Source of the DNA: Brevibacterium siliguriense
GTDB taxonomy: Bacteria > Actinomycetota > Actinomycetes > Actinomycetales > Brevibacteriaceae
NCBI RefSeq assembly: GCF_900105315.1
Contig: NZ_LT629766.1
Span: 434,001 to 498,000, forward strand
Direction: 5' to 3'
Length of the DNA: 64,000 nucleotides
Shown piece after piece: positions 35,796-43,755 of the stretch; position 1 is the stretch's first letter, and the number at the start of each line of letters is the position of its first letter. The notes under the pieces are model-generated. The model ran no database searches and was not told the DNA's origin. It saw only the letters and a program-made list of their open reading frames with translations. The position numbers and the translations under genes were made by a program.

Positions 35796-37832
35796 TCAGT
35801 ACTCCTTGGCCACGAGCGTGAGCACGTCGTAGTTCGCCACAGGCTCGTCGTTCTGGTTGACGACCTGCGCGTCCCAGCGGACCTCACCGTATTCGTCGGT
35901 CTCACGCGGGGTGATCCGCTTCGCGGTGAGCGTGACCTTGAGCTTGTCGCCCGGGGAGACCGGGGTGATGAAGTTGAGTCCCTCAAGACCGTAGTTCGCG
36001 AGCACCGGGCCCGGGTCCGGCTGCACGAACAGTCCGGCGGCGAAGGACACGATGAGGTAGCCGTGGGCCACGCGGCCCGGGAAGAACGGGTTCGCGGCGG
36101 CCGCTTCTTCGTTCATGTGGGCGTAGAAGGTGTCCCCGGTGAAGTTCGCGAAGTGCTCGATGTCGTCGAGCGTGACTTCCCGCCACTCCGAGTCGAGGGT
36201 GTCGCCGATGCGCAGGTCCGCAAGCGACTTCGTGAACGGATGATCACCGAGGCGGCGCTCCGATCCGCCCACCCATTCACCGCCGATCACGGTGAGCATG
36301 TCTGGGGAGGCCTGGATCGCGGTGCGCTGCATGAAGTGCTCGACGCCGCGCAGTCCGCCCATCTCCTCTCCGCCGCCGGCCCGACCGGGGCCGCCGTGGA
36401 TGAGGTTGGGCAGGGGCGAACCGTGGCCGGTCGACTCTTCGGCATCGTCGCGGTCGAGGACGAGCACGCGACCATGCCACGGGGCGATCCTGCGGACGAA
36501 TTCGGTGGCGAACTCACGATCATGCGTGACGACGGAGCCGACGAGGGAGCCGCGGCCACGGGCAGCCAGGCGGACGGCATCCTCGGTGTCGGAATAGGTG
36601 ATGATCGAGGTCACGGGCCCAAAAGCCTCGATGTCGTGGACGGCATCGGACCACGCGTCATCGGCCTGGAGGACGGTGGCCGCGACATAGGCTCCGCCAT
36701 GTTCGGCGGCCAGACGATCGGATTCCTCACGGCCGCCGGTGAGCAGGTGCGCTCCCCCGGCGATGATCCGATCGACGGCGTCGAGGACGTCGGTGCGCTG
36801 CTTGTCGGAGACGACGGGGCCCAGGCGGGTGGACTTCTCGCGCGGATCGCCCACACCTTGGGTGGCGAGCTTCGCGGTGATGGCTTCACCGACCGCCTCG
36901 GCGTGGGCTTCGGGGACGAAGGTGCGGCGGATCGCAGTGCACTTCTGTCCGGCCTTGACGGTCATCTCGGCGACGACGCCGGAGACGAAGAGGTCGAATT
37001 CTTGCGTGCCGGGCGCGGCATCGGGACCGAGCAGAGAGAAGTTCAGCGAGTCCGCCTCGGCGAAGAAGCGGGTGCCGCGCTGGGTCACGCAGTCGAGTCC
37101 GGAGAGATGGCGAGCGGTGTTCGCCGATCCGGTGAAGGCGATCGCGTCCTGTTCGGCGAGGTGATCGAACAGCGGGGTGACGTCACCGCAGACCAACTGG
37201 ATCGCGCCAGCCGGGAGCAGCCCGGACTCGATCATGTCGGCAACGACGGCGCGGGTCAGGTGGGCAGTGTCGGTGGCGGGCTTGACGACGACGGGGACGC
37301 CGGCGACGAACATCGGCCCGAACTTCTCGAGCATGCCCCAGACGGGGAAGTTGAAGGCATTGATCTGACATGCGAGTCCCTGCCGGGAGGTGAGGATGTG
37401 GCGACCGACGAAGGTGCCGTTCTTCGACAGACGCTCGACCCCGCCGTCGAGGTGCACGGTCGAGTTCGGCATCTGGCGGCGGGCGACGCCGGAGTAGGTG
37501 AAGAGTGTGCCGATTCCGCCTTCGATGTCGACGAAGGCGTCGCGCTTCGTGGTGCCGGTGGTGAAGGAGATCTCGTGGTAGTCCTTCGTGCGCTCCATGA
37601 GGTAGGTCGCGAGCTTCTTCAGGATCACACCGCGCTGGTGGAAGGTGAGCTTCTGCAGCTCCTCGATGCCGGTGGTCCGAGCATGATCGGCGACGGCGGC
37701 GAAGTCGACTCCGGCCGAACTCACCGAGTGGAGGAGTTCCCCGGTGCCGGCGTCGCGGACGGGTCGGGCGGACTCGGTCGTTGCCGGTGTGTGCCAGGAT
37801 CCGGCCACATAGGAACTGAGGATTTCGGTCAT
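35796..37832 (-). CDS. paaZ: PaaZ: oxepin-CoA hydrolase / 3-oxo-5,6-dehydrosuberyl-CoA semialdehyde dehydrogenase
   Basis: A 678-residue bifunctional enzyme that opens the oxepin ring and oxidises the resulting aldehyde. The aldehyde dehydrogenase domain (about 1-520) has INAFNFPVWGMLEKFGP, FTGSANTARH and the catalytic Cys in VKAGQKCTAIRR. The C-terminal MaoC-type hotdog hydratase (about 535-678) has DTFYAHMNEEAA and GRVAHGYLIVSFAAGLFV. It is detached from the main operon by the glpD locus but shares PaaR-type operators. ATG 37832 follows AGGGAGAGCAAAGC; the upstream extension to 37889 is rejected. Confidence 0.94.
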   Translation of the reverse strand: MTEILSSYVAGSWHTPATTESARPVRDAGTGELLHSVSSAGVDFAAVADHARTTGIEELQKLTFHQRGVILKKLATYLMERTKDYHEISFTTGTTKRDAFVDIEGGIGTLFTYSGVARRQMPNSTVHLDGGVERLSKNGTFVGRHILTSRQGLACQINAFNFPVWGMLEKFGPMFVAGVPVVVKPATDTAHLTRAVVADMIESGLLPAGAIQLVCGDVTPLFDHLAEQDAIAFTGSANTARHLSGLDCVTQRGTRFFAEADSLNFSLLGPDAAPGTQEFDLFVSGVVAEMTVKAGQKCTAIRRTFVPEAHAEAVGEAITAKLATQGVGDPREKSTRLGPVVSDKQRTDVLDAVDRIIAGGAHLLTGGREESDRLAAEHGGAYVAATVLQADDAWSDAVHDIEAFGPVTSIITYSDTEDAVRLAARGRGSLVGSVVTHDREFATEFVRRIAPWHGRVLVLDRDDAEESTGHGSPLPNLIHGGPGRAGGGEEMGGLRGVEHFMQRTAIQASPDMLTVIGGEWVGGSERRLGDHPFTKSLADLRIGDTLDSEWREVTLDDIEHFANFTGDTFYAHMNEEAAAANPFFPGRVAHGYLIVSFAAGLFVQPDPGPVLANYGLEGLNFITPVSPGDKLKVTLTAKRITPRETDEYGEVRWDAQVVNQNDEPVANYDVLTLVAKEY

Positions 37833-37909
37833 GCTTTGCTCTCCCTGGTGAAACGACGTCTCCCGGTCCACGGCGGCCGCATTCGGCACCGCTGCCGATT
37901 CCTAGACAT

Positions 37910-37971
37910 ATACTAACCAATCGGTCGGTAATTGTCACCGAGTGACACGAAGGCACCTTCTGACCTATGAT
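37910..37971. promoter_or_regulatory. Back-to-back promoters of paaZ and the MHS transporter
   Basis: Leftward paaZ promoter: -35 GTGACA (complement of 37933-37938), 17-nt spacer, -10 TAGTAT (complement of 37910-37915). Rightward transporter promoter: -35 GTGACA (37942-37947), 18-nt spacer, -10 TATGAT (37966-37971). The two -35 boxes form a perfect palindrome TGTCAC-CGA-GTGACA at 37933-37947. Confidence 0.65.
37912..37929. promoter_or_regulatory. PaaR operator 3 (paaZ side)
   Basis: ACTAACC-AATC-GGTCGGT with the common 7-4-7 geometry. It fills the space between the predicted paaZ -35 and -10 and overlaps the -10, an ideal repressor position. Confidence 0.7.
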
Positions 37972-37982
37972 CGTTCTCAATT

Positions 37983-38000
37983 ACTGACCAGGCAGTCAGT
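37983..38000. promoter_or_regulatory. PaaR operator 4 (transporter side)
   Basis: ACTGACC-AGGC-AGTCAGT, 7-4-7 with six of seven complementary positions. It begins about 12 nt downstream of the transporter -10, so a bound repressor would block clearance. It is the best link between the transporter and phenylacetate control. Confidence 0.7.
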
Positions 38001-38121
38001 CGAGGCGGACGTCCATCCGTCCGCCGCCAGACCCGAGGCACCGGCGATCACTCAGAGTCGAGGACCACCGCTTCCGGAGACGGCATCAGGCAAAGTCGCC
38101 CAGCAACCGAAAGATCCTCTC

Positions 38122-39486
38122 ATGTCCACCACAGCCCCTGGCCCGGCCGCGCCACAGCCGACCGAGCCCCACTCGATCACCCGTGAAGAGCGCAAGGTCC
38201 TTGCCGGCACCCTCGTCGGCACCACCATCGAGTGGTACGACTTCTTCATCTACGCTCAGGCAGCCGGCCTCGTCCTCTCCGCCCAGTACTTCGGGCCCCT
38301 GGCCTCGGACAATCCGGCCCTCGGCCAGATCATGGCGTGGGCATCACTGGGAATTTCGTTCCTCTTCCGCCCCCTGGGCGCGATCATCGCCGGTCACCTC
38401 GGCGATCGCATCGGGCGGAAGAAGATGCTCGTGCTCACGCTCATCCTCATGGGGGCCGCGACCTCGCTCATCGGCTTGCTGCCGAACTACGCGATGATCG
38501 GTGTCGGCGCTCCGATCCTGCTCACCCTGCTGCGGATCCTCCAGGGATTCTCCGCCGGCGGCGAATGGGGCGGGGCGGCGCTGCTGTCAGTCGAGCACGC
38601 TCCGATCTCCAAGCGCGGCATCTTCGGTGCCTACCCGCAGATCGGCGTGCCGGTCGGCATGATCCTGGCCACCGGCGTCATCTGGGTGCTCACCACTCTG
38701 CTCACCCCCGAACAGTTCGCGAGCTTCGGCTGGAGGATCCCGTTCCTCTTCTCCGTCATCCTCGTGATCGTCGGCTACTACATCCGCCGCCAGGTCGAGG
38801 AGTCCCCGGTCTTCGCCGAACTCGCCGAACGCAAGGCCGAGTCCTCGGCTCCGCTGGGCACCCTGTTCAAGAAGAACACGAAGGAAGTCATCCTCTCAGC
38901 GCTCATCTTCATCGGCAACAACGCCGTGGGCTACATGATCATCGCGTTCTTCGCTGCCTACGCCTCCCGCCCTCTCGACGAGGGCGGATCCGTCGGCCTC
39001 GACCGAGCACCCGTGCTGCTGGCGACGACGCTCGCGAGCTTCGGCTGGCTGGTCTTCACGATGTGGGGCGGTGCGCTCTCGGACAAGCTCGGTCGCGTGC
39101 GGACCTTCCAGATCGGCTACGTCCTGCTCATCGTGTGGCTGATCCCAACCTTCCTCATGATCGATATGGCCAATATCTGGATGTACGGCATCGGCATCTT
39201 CGTCCTCACCGTCGGCATGGGCCTGTCGTATGGCCCGATGTCGGCGATGTACGCGGAGATGTTCCCCGCCCAGGTCCGCTACTCCGGTGTGTCGATCGGC
39301 TACGCGCTCGGCGCGATCCTCGGCGGCGCCTTCGCCCCGACCATCGCCGAGACCCTGCTCGCCGAGACCGGGAAGTCCATCTCGATTGCGATCTACATGA
39401 TCATCGTGTGCATCATCTCGCTCATCGGCGTCAGCCTCGTCAAGGAGACGAAGGGCGTCGACCTCGGCCTGACCAAGCACCACTGA
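38122..39486 (+). CDS. MHS-family MFS transporter, probable phenylacetate-linked uptake system
   Basis: A 454-residue, 12-TM metabolite:H+ symporter. The MHS hallmark GTTIEWYDFFIYAQAAGLV starts TM1. GHLGDRIGRKKML is MFS motif A and LQGFSAGGEWGGAAL marks TM4-5. It is divergent from paaZ with a PaaR-type operator at its start, so uptake of phenylacetate or a precursor is inferred; family relatives carry shikimate, alpha-ketoglutarate or betaine. ATG 38122 is chosen because the MHS N-terminal helix follows a normal 30-residue tail. The frame extends to 37942 inside the promoter, which I reject. Confidence 0.82.
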   Translation: MSTTAPGPAAPQPTEPHSITREERKVLAGTLVGTTIEWYDFFIYAQAAGLVLSAQYFGPLASDNPALGQIMAWASLGISFLFRPLGAIIAGHLGDRIGRKKMLVLTLILMGAATSLIGLLPNYAMIGVGAPILLTLLRILQGFSAGGEWGGAALLSVEHAPISKRGIFGAYPQIGVPVGMILATGVIWVLTTLLTPEQFASFGWRIPFLFSVILVIVGYYIRRQVEESPVFAELAERKAESSAPLGTLFKKNTKEVILSALIFIGNNAVGYMIIAFFAAYASRPLDEGGSVGLDRAPVLLATTLASFGWLVFTMWGGALSDKLGRVRTFQIGYVLLIVWLIPTFLMIDMANIWMYGIGIFVLTVGMGLSYGPMSAMYAEMFPAQVRYSGVSIGYALGAILGGAFAPTIAETLLAETGKSISIAIYMIIVCIISLIGVSLVKETKGVDLGLTKHH

Positions 39487-39530
39487 GACTGCCGCGAACC
39501 CCTGGTTCGTCACCTGCACCTCGATTTCCT

Positions 39531-39576
39531 GGTCGATCCACGGTGATTCCTCCGCCTGAAACGCTGTGGATCGACC
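39531..39576. terminator. Hairpin downstream of the MHS transporter
   Basis: GGTCGATCCAC (39531-39541) pairs perfectly with GTGGATCGACC (39566-39576) around a 24-nt loop. No long T-run follows (CCAACAA). It may be a transcript-end hairpin for the transporter, or a symmetric binding site before the dehydratase gene. Confidence 0.4.
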
Positions 39577-39631
39577 CAACAATCCACCGAAGCAGCGCAC
39601 CCACTCAGGAGCTCTCGCATAGGCTGATGGC

Positions 39632-40561
39632 ATGACTGAGCTGACGTACTCCGACATCGAAGCCGCCGCCGCACGGATCTCCGGCCGGGTGCGTCCGGTG
39701 ACCGTGGCCCCGGCCGACAAGGACGGACACGTCTTCGCCCTCGAGTTCATGCAGCACACCGGCACGTTCAAGGCCCGCGGTGCACAGAACTTCATCCAGG
39801 CTCACCTTGTCGAGGGCACCTTCCCCGAGGCGGGAGTGACCATCGCCTCGGGCGGGAACGCAGGGCTCGCCTGCGCGTGGGCTGCCCGTGCGGCCGATGT
39901 ACCGGCGACCGTCTTCCTGCCGACCACCGCGCCGAGTGTGAAGGTCGAACGGCTGCGTTCGTATGGTGCGCGAGTGGAGTTGGTCGGTTCAGAATTCGCC
40001 GAGGCGGCCGCCGCCTGCCAGGAATTCGTCGACTCATCGGGGGCGCTGGCCTCGCACGCCTACGACCACCCACTCATCGCGGCCGGCGCGGGCACCCTGA
40101 TGACCGATATCCTCACGCAGGTGCCCGCCCTCGACACGGTCGTCGTATCGGTCGGCGGGGGCGGACTATTCGCCGGAGTTGCGACGGCCGCGACTCATCA
40201 CGGGGTGCGAACAGTGGCGGTCGAGCCGGAGAACTGTCGAGCGCTGAGTGCAGCGATCGAGGCGGGAGAACCGGTCGACGTCACAGTCGATTCGGTGGCG
40301 GCGGATTCGCTCGGTGCCAGGCGCGCCACACCGCTGGCACTGAACGCGGCACGCTCGGATCTGGTCACCTCGGTGCTGGTCAGCGACGACGCGATCATCG
40401 GAGCCAGGCAGCACCTGTGGGATCAGCACCGGCTGGCGGTCGAACATGCGGCAGCCACGGCACTGGCGGGGGCCCACGGCTCCGGCGGCTATGCGCCAGC
40501 CGAGGGCGAAAAGGTCTGCGTCGTCCTCTGCGGGGCGAACACCAGCCTCGGCGATCTCTGA
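39632..40561 (+). CDS. PLP-dependent threonine/serine dehydratase-like protein
   Basis: A 309-residue fold-type II PLP enzyme. The Schiff-base lysine is in GTFKARGAQNF (about 48-58). The phosphate/substrate loop SGGNAGLA and the glycine loop VGGGGLFAGVA are present. It most likely deaminates threonine or serine; there is no C-terminal ACT domain, so it resembles catabolic or racemase-type members. Ectoine/threo-3-hydroxyaspartate eliminases look similar. Stand-alone gene; its sequence does not fix the substrate. Confidence 0.8.
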   Translation: MTELTYSDIEAAAARISGRVRPVTVAPADKDGHVFALEFMQHTGTFKARGAQNFIQAHLVEGTFPEAGVTIASGGNAGLACAWAARAADVPATVFLPTTAPSVKVERLRSYGARVELVGSEFAEAAAACQEFVDSSGALASHAYDHPLIAAGAGTLMTDILTQVPALDTVVVSVGGGGLFAGVATAATHHGVRTVAVEPENCRALSAAIEAGEPVDVTVDSVAADSLGARRATPLALNAARSDLVTSVLVSDDAIIGARQHLWDQHRLAVEHAAATALAGAHGSGGYAPAEGEKVCVVLCGANTSLGDL

Positions 40562-40571
40562 TCGGTGGGGG

Positions 40572-40757
40572 TCAGCGAGTTCGGTCGCGGTCCTTCGATG
40601 TCAGCGAGGCCTTGATGAGGCCGAAGATCGCGAGCGCCACGACGACGGTGATGATGGCCTTGACGAGGAACCACGCAATGGAGAACGCGACGTTGACCGC
40701 CCACCACGCGATGATGATGGCGATGATCGCGCCGATGATGCTCCACACGGTACTCAT
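40572..40757 (-). CDS. Small hydrophobic membrane protein
   Basis: A 61-residue protein with two adjoining hydrophobic helices (IIGAIIAIIIAWWAVNVAFSI and FLVKAIITVVVALAIFGLI, written here as separate blocks) and a basic C-terminal tail SKDRDRTR. ATG 40757 has GAGG 7 nt upstream; ATG 40763 is closer to that site than is workable. It converges with the dehydratase gene. Function unknown. Confidence 0.65.
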   Translation of the reverse strand: MSTVWSIIGAIIAIIIAWWAVNVAFSIAWFLVKAIITVVVALAIFGLIKASLTSKDRDRTR

Positions 40758-40824
40758 CTTCATGCCTCAAGCCTAGGCCCGAGTGCACGGCGGTGCAATG
40801 CGCGGTGATCGTCCCAGCCGATCC

Positions 40825-41640
40825 TCAGCCGATCGACGCGACTGACGCACTGGCCGTACGGACGGCGCGGGCGGACCAGCGGCGGTCGGCGAAGGCCACG
40901 TCGATCGGATGGTCGAAGGCGGCGGAGACCTGCTCGGAGGTGAGCACCTCCGCGATGGGGCCCGCGGCGGTCAGCCGCCCGTCAGAGATGAGTGCGGCGT
41001 GCGTGGTGGTCTCGGGAATCTCCTCGAGATGGTGGGTGACCAGCAGCGTCGACAGGTCCGGCGAACGCAGCGACAGGGCATCGATGGTCTCGAGCAGCTG
41101 TTCGCGGGCGGCCACGTCCAGTCCGGTGGTCGGTTCGTCGAAGAGCAGCAGCTGCGGGTCGGCGATGAGCGACCGGGCGACGAGGGCACGCCCCCGCTCG
41201 CCCTGCGACAGCACCTTCCATCCGGCGTCGGCACGGGCCGTCAGCCCCACCTCGGCGATCTGGGCGTCGGCCTTCGCAACATCCTCCGGTGAGGGCTCCC
41301 ACCGCATGGGACGTTCGACGGTGCCGGTCAGCCCCGTGAGGACGACCTCCCGGACCGTGAGATTCGAGCGCAGCGGGTGGCGCGGGTTGACGTGTCCGAT
41401 GAGGCGGCGCAGGGCCGCGAGCTCGACACGGCCCATGCGTGATCCGAGGATATCCACGGTGCCCGAGGTCGGGAACACCTGCGCCGAGGCGAAGCTCAGC
41501 AGGGTCGACTTCCCCGCCCCGTTCGGGCCGATGAGCACCCAGTGCTCCCCGGCGTCGATGCGCAGGTCGATGCCGTGGAGGATCTGCGTCTGCCCCCGCC
41601 GGAACGTCACATCGACGATATCGAGGACGGTCTCTGCCAC
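40825..41640 (-). CDS. ABC transporter ATP-binding protein, orphan
   Basis: A 271-residue ATPase. Walker A is GPNGAGKST, the signature is LSQGERGRALVARSL, Walker B is LLLFDEPTTGLD, and the switch His lies in LVTHHLEEI. No permease or binding protein is encoded next to it. It resembles the YlmA/ModF-like stand-alone class, which acts with distant partners or in non-transport roles. GTG start at 41640, preceded by GAGAGGTGAG. A strong hairpin lies 24 nt upstream in its leader. Confidence 0.85.
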   Translation of the reverse strand: MAETVLDIVDVTFRRGQTQILHGIDLRIDAGEHWVLIGPNGAGKSTLLSFASAQVFPTSGTVDILGSRMGRVELAALRRLIGHVNPRHPLRSNLTVREVVLTGLTGTVERPMRWEPSPEDVAKADAQIAEVGLTARADAGWKVLSQGERGRALVARSLIADPQLLLFDEPTTGLDVAAREQLLETIDALSLRSPDLSTLLVTHHLEEIPETTTHAALISDGRLTAAGPIAEVLTSEQVSAAFDHPIDVAFADRRWSARAVRTASASVASIG

Positions 41641-41663
41641 GTCTCACTCACCTCTCAAAATCG

Positions 41664-41689
41664 ACGGCCCCACCGCCCGGTGGGGCCGT
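41664..41689. terminator. GC-rich hairpin in the leader of the ABC ATPase gene
   Basis: ACGGCCCCAC (41664-41673) pairs with GTGGGGCCGT (41680-41689) around a 6-nt loop. Reading leftwards it is followed by CGATTTTGAG, the form of an intrinsic terminator. It precedes the ribosome binding site of the ATPase gene between divergent genes, where no upstream leftward gene needs ending. A leader attenuator is therefore possible. Confidence 0.5.
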
Positions 41690-41815
41690 TCCGATTCTAG
41701 GACCCACCTCGCCGAGGCGGCTCCCACCCTGAGATTCCGACGTTTCGCATCGTGGATCAGGAGTTCGACCCACTGCCGCGGTCTCGGCAGTGCAGCGTCG
41801 GGCCATAATGGTCTC

Positions 41816-42739
41816 ATGCACAATGGCACCGACCCGAACGAGGATCTCCGCGAGGAATATCGCATCAAGATGCGCGGTCGGCTGCTGCGTCGGTCCGCTT
41901 CGTTCAATGTCGCCCACGCCGTCGACAGCCTCGAACCGGGCACGGGCGCACAGAGCATCCAACGCGCACTGACCTTGCTCAATCTCGTCGGACTCATCGC
42001 CGGCGAACGCCGTGAGGGCGCGAGCCTGTCCGAGCTCGCTTCGATCAGCGGCCGCCCGAAGGCCAGCGTCCACCGCATGCTCCAGGCGCTCATCGCCATG
42101 GGATACGTCGAACGCCTCGAAGAGGGCGGGTACCGCCTCGGCGTGCAATCGCAGATCCTCGGCCAGCTGGCCCAGAAATCGGTGGACCCCCTGGTTACGG
42201 AGTCCGAGTCGAGTCTGATGCGCTTGGCCGAGCTCAGTCAGGACACCGTGTTCCTTACTCTGCGCACAGGCAGCTATTCGATCTGCGCCCGCCGTGAGGA
42301 GGGTTTCGGTGAGATCTTCAACAACGCCCTGTCCGTGGGCGACCGCCACCCCTTGGGCATCGGCGCCGGATCGCTGGCGATCCTCTCCGAGCTCTCCCCC
42401 GCCGAGGTGGACGCCCAGTTCGAGGCCAACGCCGAGATCCTCGCCGAGAGGTATCCGAAGGTCTCCGTCCCGCACCTGCGCGACATCATCGATCAGGCCC
42501 GCATCGACGGCTTCGTCCACAATCCGGGGCTCTTCGCCAAGGGGTCGTGGGCGGTCGCGGTTCCGCTGCGCATCCGCGGATCCCGACCGCGTGCGGCCCT
42601 GTCGATCGCCTCGATCGCCGACCGTGTCACCGGCTCCCGAGTCGAACGTCTCGTAGCTCTGCTGCGCCGGGAGGCGAAGGCCATCGCCGAGGCGCTGAGC
42701 TCCCAATCCGACCTCACCCCGGACTCCGGCGACCTCTGA
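41816..42739 (+). CDS. IclR-family transcriptional regulator
   Basis: A 307-residue IclR regulator. The winged helix is QSIQRALTLLNLVGL to LSELASISGRPKASVHRMLQALIAMGYVER (about 43-105, in blocks). The effector domain contains RREEGFGEIFNNALSVGDRHPLGIGAGSLAIL and FVHNPGLFAKGSWAVAVPL. A 40-residue charged N-terminal tail precedes the helix. It is divergent from the ABC ATPase and convergent with a LysR gene, so its target is unclear. ATG 41816 is the first start fitting the domain; the long upstream frame crosses the ATPase gene. Confidence 0.83.
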   Translation: MHNGTDPNEDLREEYRIKMRGRLLRRSASFNVAHAVDSLEPGTGAQSIQRALTLLNLVGLIAGERREGASLSELASISGRPKASVHRMLQALIAMGYVERLEEGGYRLGVQSQILGQLAQKSVDPLVTESESSLMRLAELSQDTVFLTLRTGSYSICARREEGFGEIFNNALSVGDRHPLGIGAGSLAILSELSPAEVDAQFEANAEILAERYPKVSVPHLRDIIDQARIDGFVHNPGLFAKGSWAVAVPLRIRGSRPRAALSIASIADRVTGSRVERLVALLRREAKAIAEALSSQSDLTPDSGDL

Positions 42740-42763
42740 GCCAAACGCCCGGCACCTCCCGGA

Positions 42764-43681
42764 TCACTCCCCCGCCGAGGCGGTTCCCCGCTCCGCTGCC
42801 ACCGCCGCGAGGCTCTCGCGCAACCAGGTGACCGCCGCGGGTACGGAACCCGTGCGGGTAACGAAAGAGACCCGACGCTGCCCGAGGTCCTGAACGGCGG
42901 GGCGAAGGACGACGGCGAAGTCCGTGTCGACGGCTGCCTCGGTGCTCAATGCGCAGCCGAGCCCTTCGGCCACGAGACCGTGGATCATCGACAGATCGTC
43001 GCTGCGCATGAGCTCCCGGAGTTCGTGGCCGAGTGAACGACAGACCCTCTTAAGCACCCGCACCGAGGCTTCGGCCTCATTGCGGCTGACGATCCAGTCG
43101 ACGTCGGCCATGTCCGCGACGTCGAGGATCTCTCGTTTCGCCAACTCGCCGTCGGCGGCGACCATGATCCGGTAGGGCTCGTCGAGCAGCGTGCTCAGCC
43201 GCAGGTCAGGTCCGGTGAATTCGGGCAGATCCGGGATGTCGTAGATGATCCCGGCATGGACTTCGCCGGCCTGAAGCATCCGCACGACCTCACTCGGCTC
43301 GGCCTCGACGACCTCGACCCGCACCGAAGTCCGCGCTCTCAGCTCCGCGATCGCCGCGGGCAGCAGCCGCGAACCGATCGACGGGAACGACCCGATGCGG
43401 ACGGTGACCGCGCCCGCATCGCGCTGGGCGGTGACGATCCGTTCGGCCCGGTCGAGTCCGGCGAGCACGGAGTCGACCTCGGCGGCGAAGGACTCCCCCA
43501 GGGCTGTCAACCGCGTTCCGTGCCGCGACCGGTCGACAAGGCGGACCCGCAGATGCGATTCGAGGGTGCGCAGATGGTGGGTGACGGTCGGCACCCCGTA
43601 CCCGAGCCGCTCGGCGGCTCGATTGAGACTGCCTTCGTCCCGGATCGCAAGCAGGACGCGGAGCTGCTGAAGATTCATCAT
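42764..43681 (-). CDS. LysR-family regulator, divergent from the amino acid decarboxylase
   Basis: A 305-residue LysR regulator. The DNA-binding domain is NLQQLRVLLAIRDEGSLNRA, AERLGYGVPTVTHHLRTLESH (residues 3-60). The effector domain runs about 90-290. Double ATG start at 43681/43678. It is divergent from the Orn/Lys/Arg decarboxylase gene with 74 nt between them, so control of that gene is likely (inference). Confidence 0.85.
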   Translation of the reverse strand: MMNLQQLRVLLAIRDEGSLNRAAERLGYGVPTVTHHLRTLESHLRVRLVDRSRHGTRLTALGESFAAEVDSVLAGLDRAERIVTAQRDAGAVTVRIGSFPSIGSRLLPAAIAELRARTSVRVEVVEAEPSEVVRMLQAGEVHAGIIYDIPDLPEFTGPDLRLSTLLDEPYRIMVAADGELAKREILDVADMADVDWIVSRNEAEASVRVLKRVCRSLGHELRELMRSDDLSMIHGLVAEGLGCALSTEAAVDTDFAVVLRPAVQDLGQRRVSFVTRTGSVPAAVTWLRESLAAVAAERGTASAGE

Positions 43682-43694
43682 GGCATACCCACTA

Positions 43695-43723
43695 TGTCAC
43701 TGTGTGCGAGATCTTGCTATATT
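43695..43723 (+). promoter_or_regulatory. Extended -10 promoter of the decarboxylase gene
   Basis: TGC-TATATT (extended -10, hexamer 43718-43723) lies 17 nt after TGTCAC (43695-43700). Transcription near 43730 would exclude the upstream start codon at 43702 and support ATG 43756. Confidence 0.55.
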
Positions 43724-43755
43724 CTCATCCCCCACCGATCCCTACTCTGGGACTC

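Noticed and set aside
35562..37916. 784-codon open frame on the + strand
   Set aside because: It is antisense to paaZ and shows no recognisable domain.
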